Below, piece by piece: positions 25,325-33,480 of a stretch of 64,000 nt of DNA. Under the pieces are notes generated by a model. The model saw only the letters and a program-made list of their open reading frames with translations, searched no databases and was not told the origin of the DNA. Each line of letters opens with the position of its first letter. Position 1 is the first letter of the stretch. The position numbers and the translations under genes are program-made. Source of the stretch: an uncultured Eubacteriales bacterium (GTDB lineage Bacteria > Bacillota > Clostridia > Oscillospirales > Oscillospiraceae); NCBI GenBank assembly GCA_900540545.1, contig UQGJ01000006.1, positions 1-64,000 of the forward strand, written 5' to 3'.

Positions 25325-27130
25325 TTAGCCCAGGCCCAGCATCTGGGTGAATTCCGCGATGGGACCCAGAGACAGGGCGGGGAAGAAGCTCAGGGCGCCC
25401 ACAATGAGCACGATGAGGATGAGCAGGAAAATAAACATCGCGTTGCAGGTGGACAGGGTCCCGGCGCTCTGGGCCACCTTCTTCTTCGCCGCCATGCTGC
25501 CTGCGATGGCCAGGGTGGCGGTCATGGGCACGAATCGGACGAAGAGCATCACCAGACCCAGGCTGGTGTTGAGGAAGGGCGTGTCGCAGCCCATGCCCGC
25601 GAAGGCCGAGCCGTTGTTGCCGCCCGCGGAGGAGTAGTTGTACAAAATCTCGCTGAGTCCGTGGGCGCCGGGGTTGTTGAGGGCCGCCGCCGTGGACGGC
25701 AGCAGGCAGGCGATGCCGGAGCCCACCAGAATGGCGATGGGGGTGGCCAGGCACACCAGCACAGCCATGCGCATCTCCCTGGGCTCGATCTTCTTGCCCA
25801 GGTACTCCGGCGTCCGGCCCACCATCAGCCCCGCGATGAACACGGCCAGGATGGCGAAGCCCAGCATCCCGTACAGGCCGCAGCCCACGCCGCCAAATAC
25901 CACCTCGCCCAGCATCATCAGCAGCATGGGGATCATGCCGCCCAAGGGGGTATAGCTGTCGTGCATGGAGTTCACCGAGCCGTTGGAGGCCGCGGTGGTC
26001 CAACTGGCCCAGGTGGAGGAGGTCGCCACGCCGAAGCGGGTCTCCTTGCCCTCCATGTTGCCCAGGACCGTGTCCACCGCGCCGCTCTGGGCCAGCGCCG
26101 GAGTGGCCGCAGCCTCATTGAAGTGGACCACGGCCATAGCCCCCACAAGCAGGAGGAACATGGCCAGAAAGATGGCGATGCCCTGTCGTTTATCCTTCAC
26201 GCAGCGCCCGAAAGTGAAGCACAGGGCCACGGGAATGACCAGCAGGAACACCATCTCGATGAGGTTGGTGATGAGATTTGGGTTCTCAAAGGGGTGGGCC
26301 GAGTTGGTGCCCAGCACGCCGCCGCCGTTGGTGCCCAGTTGCTTCATGGACACCTGGCTAGCCTGGGGGTAGAGGGGCAGGACCTGTTTGGTGATGATTT
26401 TGGCCCCCTCCACGGTCTGGCCGTCCAGGGTGACGGTGTTGGTCTCCAGGTCGATCTCCGCGCCGGAGATGACGTTTCCCTGGGCGTCGGCGGCGATGGG
26501 TTCCACCAGGTCCACCGTGGTATTGCCGCCCAAGGACTGGGGCACGCCCAAGGCCACCAGGGCGATGGAGGCCACCAGGCAGATGGGGAGCAACACATAG
26601 AGGATGGTACGGGTCAGGTCCACCCAAAAGTTCCCGATCCCCTTGGCCTGCTTCCGAATCAAGCCACGGATGATGGCGAATAGCACCGCGATGCCGCAGG
26701 CCGCGGAGACGAAGTTCTGCACCGTCAGGCCCATGGCCTGGGAGAAGTTGGACAGGGCCACCTCGCCGGAATAGGTCTGCCAGTTGGTGTTGGTGACGAA
26801 GCTGATGGCGGTGTTCAGCGCCAGGTGCCAGCTCAGGCCGTCGAAGCCTTGGGGATTCCAGGGCAGCACGTTCTGGAATTTGAGGATCAGGAAGAGGACG
26901 ACCAGGCCGAAGGCGTTGAAGGCCAAGACGGCCGCCGCGTATTTCTTCCACCCCATATCCTCGCCGCCGTCCACCCGCAGCAGCTTGTAGATGCCTTTTT
27001 CACAGGGGGCCAGAAGCCTGGAGAGAAACACCCGCTCCCCATTCATGACCTTTCCAATGTAGAGCCCCAGCGGGATGGCCAGGGCCACCAGAATCGCCAG
27101 GTATAAGATGTACTGGATCATCGCGTTCAC
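25325..27130 (-). CDS. kdpA: K+-transporting ATPase K+-selective subunit KdpA
   Basis: About 601 aa. GTG at 27130 lies 8 nt after GGAG and is preferred; ATG at 27121 is the alternative and the protein differs by three residues. SKT-type selectivity loops are visible: VTNTNWQTYSGE, GTNGGGVLGTNSAHPFENP, MHDSYTPLGG and SSAGGNNGSAF. The APEYLGKKI-type motif (TPEYLGKKIEPREM) is conserved. About ten membrane helices. It selects K+ in KdpFABC. It begins within a few bases of the kdpF stop. Confidence 0.96.
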   Translation of the reverse strand: MNAMIQYILYLAILVALAIPLGLYIGKVMNGERVFLSRLLAPCEKGIYKLLRVDGGEDMGWKKYAAAVLAFNAFGLVVLFLILKFQNVLPWNPQGFDGLSWHLALNTAISFVTNTNWQTYSGEVALSNFSQAMGLTVQNFVSAACGIAVLFAIIRGLIRKQAKGIGNFWVDLTRTILYVLLPICLVASIALVALGVPQSLGGNTTVDLVEPIAADAQGNVISGAEIDLETNTVTLDGQTVEGAKIITKQVLPLYPQASQVSMKQLGTNGGGVLGTNSAHPFENPNLITNLIEMVFLLVIPVALCFTFGRCVKDKRQGIAIFLAMFLLLVGAMAVVHFNEAAATPALAQSGAVDTVLGNMEGKETRFGVATSSTWASWTTAASNGSVNSMHDSYTPLGGMIPMLLMMLGEVVFGGVGCGLYGMLGFAILAVFIAGLMVGRTPEYLGKKIEPREMRMAVLVCLATPIAILVGSGIACLLPSTAAALNNPGAHGLSEILYNYSSAGGNNGSAFAGMGCDTPFLNTSLGLVMLFVRFVPMTATLAIAGSMAAKKKVAQSAGTLSTCNAMFIFLLILIVLIVGALSFFPALSLGPIAEFTQMLGLG

Positions 27131-27135
27131 GCCGC

Positions 27136-27219
27136 TCACTCCTCTCTCATCAGGGTCCAGCCCAGATACGCCAGCACAGCGAGCACCAGAATCCCTACGG
27201 CGGGTAAAATGATTTGCAT
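27136..27219 (-). CDS. kdpF: K+-transporting ATPase small subunit KdpF
   Basis: 27 aa single-helix peptide (starting MQIILPAVGILVLAV, ending LMREE) with ATG at 27219 and AAAGGAGG 7 nt upstream. Size, hydrophobicity and position immediately before kdpA identify it as the stabilising subunit KdpF. First gene of the kdp structural operon. Confidence 0.9.
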   Translation of the reverse strand: MQIILPAVGILVLAVLAYLGWTLMREE

Positions 27220-27243
27220 ATCGCTTCCTCCTTTGCGCCCTCT

Positions 27244-27308
27244 ATGATAGCGCGGAAGAAATAAGGGTGCCATTCGGAGAAAGCGTCTGGACGTTAAGAT
27301 TGGATGAA
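27244..27308 (-). promoter_or_regulatory. kdpFABC promoter with a degenerate tandem KdpE-type box
   Basis: On the minus strand TTCATCC-N4-TTAACGT (27308-27291; 11-bp period) lies 48 bp upstream of TATCAT (27249-27244). It is the weakest of the four boxes in sequence but sits at the same distance as the kdpDE box. Confidence 0.6.
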
Positions 27309-27332
27309 TATGAGGCCGCCCCTCCCCCACCG

Positions 27333-27396
27333 TTAACGCCGTCTTAATGCCCCGCCGGAAACGTTAAGCCCAATCATATGCCGGCTGCGGTACAAT
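27333..27396 (+). promoter_or_regulatory. promoter of the 79-aa gene with a tandem KdpE-type box
   Basis: TTAACGC-N4-TTAATGC (27333-27350; 11-bp period) lies 47 bp upstream of TACAAT (27391-27396). Box, distance and -10 match the ktrBA promoter. Another TTAAGCC half-site is at 27364. Confidence 0.68.
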
Positions 27397-27416
27397 CATG
27401 GTAAGGAAGTGATGGT

Positions 27417-27656
27417 ATGGACGGCATCGTGATGCTCGGCGGTTTTATCCTGCTCGGCACAGGCGGATTCTGGCTCATGAGGAAGCTGGACCAATTTTTG
27501 GAGCAGGGCGGCTTCTCCTCCGGCTCCGTGGACGCTCCCCGCGCGAAAGCGGCCCGACGGCCCTTCCCGACACATACTCGGAAAGCCATCCACAATGTGC
27601 GGCCAGCCGCAGCAACTTCCGTAACCGCCGCTTTGCCTATGGATTCGGCCAAATAG
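27417..27656 (+). CDS. small membrane protein divergent from kdpFABC, unknown
   Basis: 79 aa, ATG at 27417 with AAGGAAG upstream. One N-terminal helix (MDGIVMLGGFILLGTGGFWLM), then KLDQFLEQGGF and a basic, low-complexity tail ending before a strong terminator. I do not recognise it. Its promoter carries the same box and spacing as ktrBA, so it probably belongs to the potassium regulon. The tail composition is unlike the head, and truncation by a frameshift cannot be excluded. Confidence 0.6.
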   Translation: MDGIVMLGGFILLGTGGFWLMRKLDQFLEQGGFSSGSVDAPRAKAARRPFPTHTRKAIHNVRPAAATSVTAALPMDSAK

Positions 27657-27660
27657 CAAA

Positions 27661-27697
27661 AAAGGAAGACATTCCTGACGGAATGTCTTCCTTTTTT
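27661..27697 (+). terminator. terminator after the 79-aa gene
   Basis: Perfect 14-bp stem (27661-27674 with 27681-27694) with a 6-nt loop, flanked by A- and T-tracts, so it can work in both directions. Confidence 0.85.
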
Positions 27698-27725
27698 GTC
27701 GGAACAGAAGAGGACTATACGAACA

Positions 27726-27764
27726 AGAGCCAAACGAACCATAATGGTTCGTCTGGCTCTCTTT
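27726..27764. terminator. terminator next to tRNA-Ala
   Basis: Inverted repeat AGCCAAACGAACC / GGTTCGTCTGGCT with a short AT loop, ending in CTCTTTT on the plus strand. It lies directly downstream of the minus-strand tRNA gene; on that strand the U-tract is weak. Confidence 0.5.
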
Positions 27765-27840
27765 TGGTGGACCTGAAGGGATTCGAACCCTCGACCTCTC
27801 GGATGCGAACCGAACGCGCTCCCAACTGCGCTACAGGCCC
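27765..27840 (-). tRNA. tRNA-Ala (anticodon CGC)
   Basis: 76 nt with encoded CCA. Acceptor GGGCCTG pairs with CAGGTCC and contains the G3-U70 pair that identifies alanine tRNA. D-stem GCGC/GCGC, anticodon stem TTCGG/CCGAG with loop TTCGCAT (anticodon CGC), and T-loop TTCGAAT in a GAGGG/CCCTT stem. All four arms fold without mismatches other than G-U. Confidence 0.95.
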
Positions 27841-27875
27841 AGCTCTTTTGTGTCCGCTCACGCAAACGCTTAATT

Positions 27876-27903
27876 ATTATAGCATATTTTTCAGGTTTGT
27901 AAA
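27876..27903 (-). promoter_or_regulatory. promoter of tRNA-Ala
   Basis: TTTACA (27903-27898), 16-bp spacer, TATAAT (27881-27876). Confidence 0.7.
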
Positions 27904-27912
27904 GCCCTTTTT

Positions 27913-29466
27913 TCAGTCGGCCAGCTTTTGGGCCACGGCGCTGCCATAGGCCTCGTCGGCCTGGAACAGGCCGCTCAAAACCGCCCCGCGGACGGACTCC
28001 GGCGCCGCCCTCAGCCCCTGGGCCAGGTTGGCGGCCAGGTGGTCCTGTTCCTCCGCGGAAAAGGCCCGGAACCGCTCCCCCGCCTGGGTAAAGTCGTCCT
28101 GCTTTTGCAGGCCGGACCGGGTCTGGGCTCCCGACACCTCCACCCCCAGGCCGGAGGTGACCAGCCGGTCCGGCCGCCAGTCCGCCTGACGGTTGACCGG
28201 GATGGCGCGGAAGCCGTGCCCCAGGCGGTGGCGCTGGGCACTCCAATAGACGTTGGCCCGGCCCTGAAGCATCTTGTCATCGGACAACTCGGCCCCCGGC
28301 AGGAGGTTGGCCGGGGAAAACGCCAGCTTCTCCACCTGTTCCCGGTAGTTTTCCGGGTTCCGCAGGAGCTTCAGCCTGCCCACGGGCAGGAGGGGATACC
28401 GCGTCTCGTCCCACACCTTGGTGCAGTCCAGGGGGTCGAAGGGCAGGTCCCGGGCGTCGGCGGGGTCCATGAGCTGGACCCGCAGCTCGTACTCCGGCCC
28501 CGCGCCCCTGGCAACGGCCTCCCACAGGTCCCGCCCGGCAATGTCCGGGTCCTCCCCCGCCAGCCGCTCCGCCGCCTGGGCGGTGATGAACTCCGTCCCC
28601 GCCGCGGGGACCCAGTGGTATTTCACATACCGCCGCTCCCCCGCCGCATTTTTCCAAACGTACGTATTGACGCCGTAGGCCCGCAGATGGCGCAGGCTCT
28701 TGAGGGTCCCCACATCGGAGTAGAGCCAGGTGACGAAATGGAGACTCTCCGGCGCCTGGGCCACAAAGTCCCAGAACCGCCCCTGCTCTATGAGCCCGCT
28801 CACCGGCGAGGGGGACAGGGCCCGGATGACCTCCGGGAAGCGGATGGCGTCCCGGACGGCAAAGACGGGCAGATGGTTGCACAGCAGGTCAAATACGCCG
28901 TCAGATGTGTAGAATTTGGTGGAGAAGCCCCGCACGTTCCGGGCGGTGTCCGGGGTCCCCCGGTTGCTGACGGCCAGGGAGAAGCGGGAGACCGTGTCCA
29001 CGCTCTGCCCCTCCCGCTGCAGGAAGGGCAGCATGGTGTACTCCCCCATGGGGTGTTCGCAGATGAAGCGTCCAAAGGCCCCCCACCCCTTCCCGTGGAC
29101 GGCCCGCTCCGGGACCGTATCCGTCACGAACTCATCCAGGGTCTCGTGGAGGACGTTGTCCTGGAGCAGGACTGGGCCGTTAGGTCCCACGGTCTGGCTG
29201 TGGGGTCCGCTGGGGAGGGGCGGCTGGACGGGGGTGAACTCCGGCTCCGGCTTTAGCTCTGGCTCCGGCTTCGGGGCGGTCTCCGCCACAGGCTCAGGGA
29301 GCGGCGCGGGCTCCGCCGCCGGGGCTAGTTCCGGGGGCGCGGGGGCCGGTGGTTGGGCGGGCACATAGGGCGTCCGGGCCATCATGCCCCGCTGCCGCTC
29401 CGCGGCAAAGGGCGAGGGCTTCTTCAGCTTCGACTGCTCCAGCTGATACCATCCGTTGTTGGGCAT
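27913..29466 (-). CDS. monofunctional catalase with a Pro-rich N-terminal extension
   Basis: 517 aa. Residues 1-90 are an unusual extension: a basic lead (NNGWYQLEQSKLKKP) and a Pro/Glu/Ala-rich stretch of about 45 residues. The catalase fold starts near 92 (GPNGPVLLQDN). Distal His124 (ERAVHGKG), Asn197 (LLCNHLPVF), KFYTSDG and the heme-ligand Tyr near 400 (SDDKMLQGRANVYW) are present, so activity is likely, although the FSTVAGE-type segment is diverged (FSLAVSN). It removes hydrogen peroxide. ATG with GGAGG 7 nt upstream. The upstream sequence fits a sporulation sigma-K-like promoter, so a spore-associated role is possible. Confidence 0.88.
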   Translation of the reverse strand: MPNNGWYQLEQSKLKKPSPFAAERQRGMMARTPYVPAQPPAPAPPELAPAAEPAPLPEPVAETAPKPEPELKPEPEFTPVQPPLPSGPHSQTVGPNGPVLLQDNVLHETLDEFVTDTVPERAVHGKGWGAFGRFICEHPMGEYTMLPFLQREGQSVDTVSRFSLAVSNRGTPDTARNVRGFSTKFYTSDGVFDLLCNHLPVFAVRDAIRFPEVIRALSPSPVSGLIEQGRFWDFVAQAPESLHFVTWLYSDVGTLKSLRHLRAYGVNTYVWKNAAGERRYVKYHWVPAAGTEFITAQAAERLAGEDPDIAGRDLWEAVARGAGPEYELRVQLMDPADARDLPFDPLDCTKVWDETRYPLLPVGRLKLLRNPENYREQVEKLAFSPANLLPGAELSDDKMLQGRANVYWSAQRHRLGHGFRAIPVNRQADWRPDRLVTSGLGVEVSGAQTRSGLQKQDDFTQAGERFRAFSAEEQDHLAANLAQGLRAAPESVRGAVLSGLFQADEAYGSAVAQKLAD

Positions 29467-29497
29467 AGAAAGACCTCCATGTTGCGTTTCTTACCGC

Positions 29498-29526
29498 TAT
29501 TCTATGGAGGATTTTTCAGGAATGTG
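29498..29526 (-). promoter_or_regulatory. possible sigma-K-type promoter of the catalase gene
   Basis: On the minus strand CACA (29526-29523), 16-bp spacer, CATAGAATA (29506-29498), which fits the sigma-K pattern AC-N16-CATAnnnTA. No sigma-A promoter is evident here. Confidence 0.35.
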
Positions 29527-29533
29527 CCTCTTT

Positions 29534-32527
29534 TCAGAAAAAGCTCAGCTGAACGCCCTGGGGTTTTTCCCGCCTGGGGGCGGCCTCCCCCCGAACCACC
29601 GCCTCCGGCAGGCTAGCCAAGAAGGGAGACGGCTCCCGGCCGGACAGGAGAATCAGCTCGTCCCGCGCCCGGGTCATGCCCACGTAGAGAAGCCGCCGCT
29701 CCTCCGCCTCGTCCACCACGCGGCGCTTGGATTCCAGAGGCAGGGTCCCCTTGTCCAGTCCGCAGAGGAACACCACGGAGAACTCCAACCCCTTGGCGGC
29801 GTGGAAGGTCATCAGGGTCACAGCCCCAGAGGCGTAGTCCATGCCCGCGCTGCGCAGCAGGTCGGCCTCCTGGCCGATGGTGAGGGCCTGGAGGAAGGCG
29901 GGCAAATCCGGGTAGAGGACGGCCATGTGGCGCAGGCGGTCCAGGGATTCCCGGCGGTCCAGGCCCAGCGCGGACAGAATGGAATCCAGGAGCTTGTCCG
30001 GGCGGTGTGTCCGGGCCTGGGGGGCCAGGTCGGCCAGCACCTCGGCCTGGGGTGCCATGGGCAGGAGCTTCCGGCAGCTCTCCTGCGCCGCCAGGTCCTG
30101 AGGCTCTAAGAGCAGACGACATAGGCACAGCACGCCCCGGACCTGGGGATCGGTGAGGAAATCCTCCCGGCCAGCCACCACGCAGGGGATGTCGTCGTGG
30201 GCGAGGCAGTCCTCGATCAGGCGAAGCTGGCGGCGGGTACGGCACAGGACGGCGATGTCCGCAAAGCTATGGGCCCCAACGCCCTGGGCTTCCAGCATAT
30301 CCACGCCGCCCACCTGGCGGGCGATCTCCTTGGCCACGAAGATGGCCTCGGCGCGTTGGCCTTCCGCCGTCAGGAGGCGGACGGAAGGGCCGCTGGGGCG
30401 CAAGGGATTCAGCCGGCCTGCCGCCGGGAGGACGGCCTGGGCGGCGGCCAATATCTCCGGGGTGGAGCGGTAATTGCGGTCCAAGCGGTACGTTTTCAGG
30501 GCGGAAACATCAGCGGAAAAATCGGCGAAAACCGCCGGTTTTGCGCCCCGGAAGCCATAAATGGCCTGATTTTCATCTCCAATGGTGTATAGTGTTTTTC
30601 CTTTGCGGCTCCAGGCCAAAATTAGGCGGTACTGGATGGGGTCCACGTCCTGAAATTCGTCCACCAGGAGGTGGGGAACAGTGTGGTCCAGCTCCTGGGC
30701 GTCCAGGAGGAGGTCGTCAAAGTCGGACAGGCCCATGGCCCGGAGGCGGGCGATATAGTGCTGGACGGCCTCGTCCGGGACCTCCGGCTCCTCGGCCCCG
30801 AAGCCGTTCTTTTCCCGGGAAACGGCCCGGAGGAGTTGGGCGGGGTCGGCCTTGGCACCCGTCTCCCGGAGGACATCGGCGGCCAGCTCCCAGGTCTCGT
30901 AGCGGCCCGCCACCGCCGCACCCAGCAGGTCCTGGCAGATGGCGTGGAAGGTGCCGATGGTCATGGCGCGGGCAGTCCGCTTGCCCAGCCGGGCCTCCAG
31001 GCGGGCCCGCAGCTCCCCGGCGGCCTTGTTGGTGAAGGTGACAGCTGTAATGTCTTTTGGCTTGACACCTTCGGACTCCACCAGCCAGGCGATGCGCTGC
31101 ACCAGCGTCCTGGTCTTGCCGGAACCGGGACCGGCCAGGACAGCCACGGCCGATTCCGGGGCGGTGACGGCGGCCAATTGCTCCGGGTCCAGAGGGGCGG
31201 AGACCGGCAGAAGCTGGGGGGCGGACGGGGCGGGCGTGGGCCTGTCCAACCCGGTCCGCTTCCGCTTCTGCTTTGGGGCCGCGCCGCCGAAGAACAGGGA
31301 GACCTGGCCGTTGAGGGCCTCCCGCTCCGCCGGGGTCAGCAGGCCGATGGTGCCGTAGACCCCGTCGTAGCCGGGGTCCCGCTCCACCCTTCCGGCCCGG
31401 AGGCGGCGGATGCCCTCGGCCACGCAGGGGCCTGCCACCCGCTCCACGTCCTCCGGGGGGACCTCCCGCAGGATGCGGAACTCCGCGCCCAGCTTTTGCA
31501 GCATGGTCTCGTAGAGCTCCAGGGTCTTCTTCCCCGTGGCCGAACCGCCGTTGGCGGCGGCGATGACCTCCGGCAGGGGGACCAGGCTCTCGAAGGCGGC
31601 GGCAGCCGGCTTCTCATAGCCCTCGGGGCGGTCGGCCAGCTCCTCCACCCGGTGGAGGACCCCGATGGTCAGCTTCTTGCCGCAGATGGGGCACTTCCCT
31701 CCTGCCGCCACGGCCTGTTCCGGGGTCAGGCACTGGTGGCAGGGCCGGTGGCCGTCGAAGTGGTACTTCCCCTCCTCCGGGAAGAACTCGATGGTGCCCT
31801 TCAGGCCGTCGCCGGTCTGGAGGGCGCGGGAGAGAGCCGGAAAGGAGGGCTGGATGTCCAGCAGGTTAGCCTCCCGGCCCAGCTTGGAGGGGGAATGGGC
31901 GTCAGAGTTGGAGACCAGCTGGTAGCCGTCCAGAGCGGAGAGCCGCCAGTTCATGGGCGGGTCGGAGGAAAGGCCGGTCTCCAGGGCGTGGATATAAGGG
32001 GTCAGGTCCCCGAAGCAATCCTGGATGGTATCGAAGCCGGAGAAGGCCCCGAACAGGGAAAAATGGGGGGTCCAAATGTGGGCGGGGATAAAGACGGCCT
32101 CCGGGCAGGATTCCAGGGTGATCTCCAGCAGGTCCCTGGTGTCCAGGCCCAGGATAGGGCGGCCGTCGGAGTGGATGTTGCCGATGGCCTCCAGCCGCAG
32201 AGACAGGGCCTCCGCCGCCTCCAGAGAGGGCAGCAGGATCAGGCTGTGGACCTTCCGGGTCCTGCCGTCCTTTTTGTAGATGGTGCTGATCTCCCCGGTG
32301 ACCACGAAACGGGGGCCGCCAGCGCGGCCTTTGAGGGTATAAAGCCCCTCCTCCGCCGGGGCCAGCTTGTCCGCCAGCTCGGCCCGCCAGGCGGGGTGGG
32401 TGAAGTCTCCGGTGCCTACCAAGCCGATGCCCTTCCGCCGGGCCCACAGGTCCAGGGCCTCCGGCACGCAGTCCTTACTGGTGGCGCGGGAATATTTAGA
32501 GTGGATGTGTAAATCGGCAATCAACAT
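29534..32527 (-). CDS. EndoQ-like PHP nuclease fused to a UvrD/Rep helicase
   Basis: 997 aa from the ATG at 32527 (GGGGAGGG upstream). Residues 1-400 form a PHP phosphoesterase: DLHIHSKYS at 5-13, GTGDFTHP, IPAHIWTP, SNSDAHSPSK. A zinc knuckle CHQC (263-266) with CPIC (279-282) is characteristic of endonuclease Q, which nicks beside deaminated bases. A basic linker (about 415-440) leads to an SF1 helicase with Walker A AGPGSGKTRT (465-474), LLVDEFQDVDP, DENQAIYGFRG, TFHAAKGLEF and VGMTRARDEL. One polypeptide can thus recognise and cut a damaged strand and unwind from the nick. The short tail ends QLSFF. Confidence 0.92.
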   Translation of the reverse strand: MLIADLHIHSKYSRATSKDCVPEALDLWARRKGIGLVGTGDFTHPAWRAELADKLAPAEEGLYTLKGRAGGPRFVVTGEISTIYKKDGRTRKVHSLILLPSLEAAEALSLRLEAIGNIHSDGRPILGLDTRDLLEITLESCPEAVFIPAHIWTPHFSLFGAFSGFDTIQDCFGDLTPYIHALETGLSSDPPMNWRLSALDGYQLVSNSDAHSPSKLGREANLLDIQPSFPALSRALQTGDGLKGTIEFFPEEGKYHFDGHRPCHQCLTPEQAVAAGGKCPICGKKLTIGVLHRVEELADRPEGYEKPAAAAFESLVPLPEVIAAANGGSATGKKTLELYETMLQKLGAEFRILREVPPEDVERVAGPCVAEGIRRLRAGRVERDPGYDGVYGTIGLLTPAEREALNGQVSLFFGGAAPKQKRKRTGLDRPTPAPSAPQLLPVSAPLDPEQLAAVTAPESAVAVLAGPGSGKTRTLVQRIAWLVESEGVKPKDITAVTFTNKAAGELRARLEARLGKRTARAMTIGTFHAICQDLLGAAVAGRYETWELAADVLRETGAKADPAQLLRAVSREKNGFGAEEPEVPDEAVQHYIARLRAMGLSDFDDLLLDAQELDHTVPHLLVDEFQDVDPIQYRLILAWSRKGKTLYTIGDENQAIYGFRGAKPAVFADFSADVSALKTYRLDRNYRSTPEILAAAQAVLPAAGRLNPLRPSGPSVRLLTAEGQRAEAIFVAKEIARQVGGVDMLEAQGVGAHSFADIAVLCRTRRQLRLIEDCLAHDDIPCVVAGREDFLTDPQVRGVLCLCRLLLEPQDLAAQESCRKLLPMAPQAEVLADLAPQARTHRPDKLLDSILSALGLDRRESLDRLRHMAVLYPDLPAFLQALTIGQEADLLRSAGMDYASGAVTLMTFHAAKGLEFSVVFLCGLDKGTLPLESKRRVVDEAEERRLLYVGMTRARDELILLSGREPSPFLASLPEAVVRGEAAPRREKPQGVQLSFF

Positions 32528-32656
32528 GGCGGTAGCCCTCCCCGGATGAACGCTCTTTGATGGCATCATAACCCGTTTTGGGGATGGACGCAAGAGGGAG
32601 CGTCAGACGGCCCTTTTCTGATGGATGAAGGCTCCGTCCATTTAATGAGGGCTTCC

Positions 32657-32685
32657 TTGCGCACAAAGCAATCGTTTGGTAAAAT
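32657..32685 (+). promoter_or_regulatory. promoter of the AT-rich orphan gene at 32742
   Basis: TTGCGC (32657-32662), 17-bp spacer, TAAAAT (32680-32685). Confidence 0.55.
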
Positions 32686-32741
32686 GGAGACGGCGAATCG
32701 ATTTTTTCATGGAATCACTGATGGCGTATGAGGTGATGTAT

Positions 32742-33203
32742 ATGAACAAAGAGAAACTAAAAAAATTCACACGAAAAGCATTGGTTGTACTCATTGTGAT
32801 TTATCTACTATGTTTGGTTTACTGCACGGCATCGGTCTTTACCATGCAGGCTTTGACCTACAATTCCATGGGTTGGGGAGCAGTTCTGGCAGAATATAAG
32901 CTGGATTTCGCAGAAGATTCCATAGAATTAAATTATTATGATTTCGATGGAACGCTCTCTACCCATTTGGAAAGCGCATTTACCCCCGCACAGCAAGCAA
33001 AGGTCAGGCTTTCTTGCGCTATCTCTCTTATGCCGCTTTGGAGAAGCGCTTACGATAATCCGTTTGTTATGGATGGCGACCAGTGGCGCACCATAACGGT
33101 TTACAATAGCAGGGAGAAGATTACATATGGAAGCAATTCATATCCAATCACATATCATTTTGTCTATCATACAATTATGTCGGTTTTTGACTCAGTAAAA
33201 TAA
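32742..33203 (+). CDS. unknown membrane-anchored protein, AT-rich
   Basis: 153 aa from the ATG at 32742 (AGGTG 6 nt upstream). A basic N-terminus (MNKEKLKKFTRKA) and one membrane helix (about 14-36) precede an extracytoplasmic part of about 110 residues with many aromatic residues (YNSMGWGAVLAEYKLDF, YYDFDG). No family recognised. Base composition is far more AT-rich than the neighbours, suggesting acquisition by transfer. Confidence 0.65.
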   Translation: MNKEKLKKFTRKALVVLIVIYLLCLVYCTASVFTMQALTYNSMGWGAVLAEYKLDFAEDSIELNYYDFDGTLSTHLESAFTPAQQAKVRLSCAISLMPLWRSAYDNPFVMDGDQWRTITVYNSREKITYGSNSYPITYHFVYHTIMSVFDSVK

Positions 33204-33480
33204 GCATAGCCATAAATTTACCACATACAAGTTTATCGGGCAGCCGTCATAATAATGGCGACTGCCCTTGTTGCCGTCTTTGAAGCGCCCGTCAGGTGAG
33301 CCAGCGGACTGTGGCGGCCTCGGAACGCGTCCCTGCTGTAAACTGTTGCCGGCCAAAAATCCGTTGGCTTTACCAGGCGACCTTGATAAGAACAAGTCGA
33401 TATGATAGAATATAAAAAACTTCAGGTCGCATAGGCGGAAAAAACGTAGTGTGGTGGAAGCAAATTTAATGGAGGGAAGA
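33204..33480. other. 277-bp intergenic stretch with a GC-rich remnant and a promoter
   Basis: Holds the hairpin at 33238, a GC-rich segment (about 33270-33380) that differs in composition from the AT-rich genes on both sides and has no supported gene, and a promoter for the next gene: TTGATA (33383-33388), 17-bp spacer, TAGAAT (33406-33411). The GC-rich part may be a decayed gene fragment. Confidence 0.4.
33238..33267 (+). terminator. possible terminator after the AT-rich orphan
   Basis: Hairpin with stem GGGCAG/CTGCCC (33238-33243 with 33262-33267) continued by six further pairs after a one-base internal mismatch. No long U-tract. Confidence 0.4.

Noticed and set aside
25661..26683. Plus-strand open frame opposite kdpA
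   Set aside because: Composition typical of an antisense frame; kdpA motifs on the other strand are complete.
27658..27764. CRISPR-like repeat next to the tRNA gene
   Set aside because: These are two different terminator hairpins; there is no spacer-repeat periodicity. No CRISPR array was seen elsewhere in the window.
27765..27840. tRNA with integrated element at its 3' end
   Set aside because: No integrase gene or direct repeat of the tRNA 3' end was found nearby.
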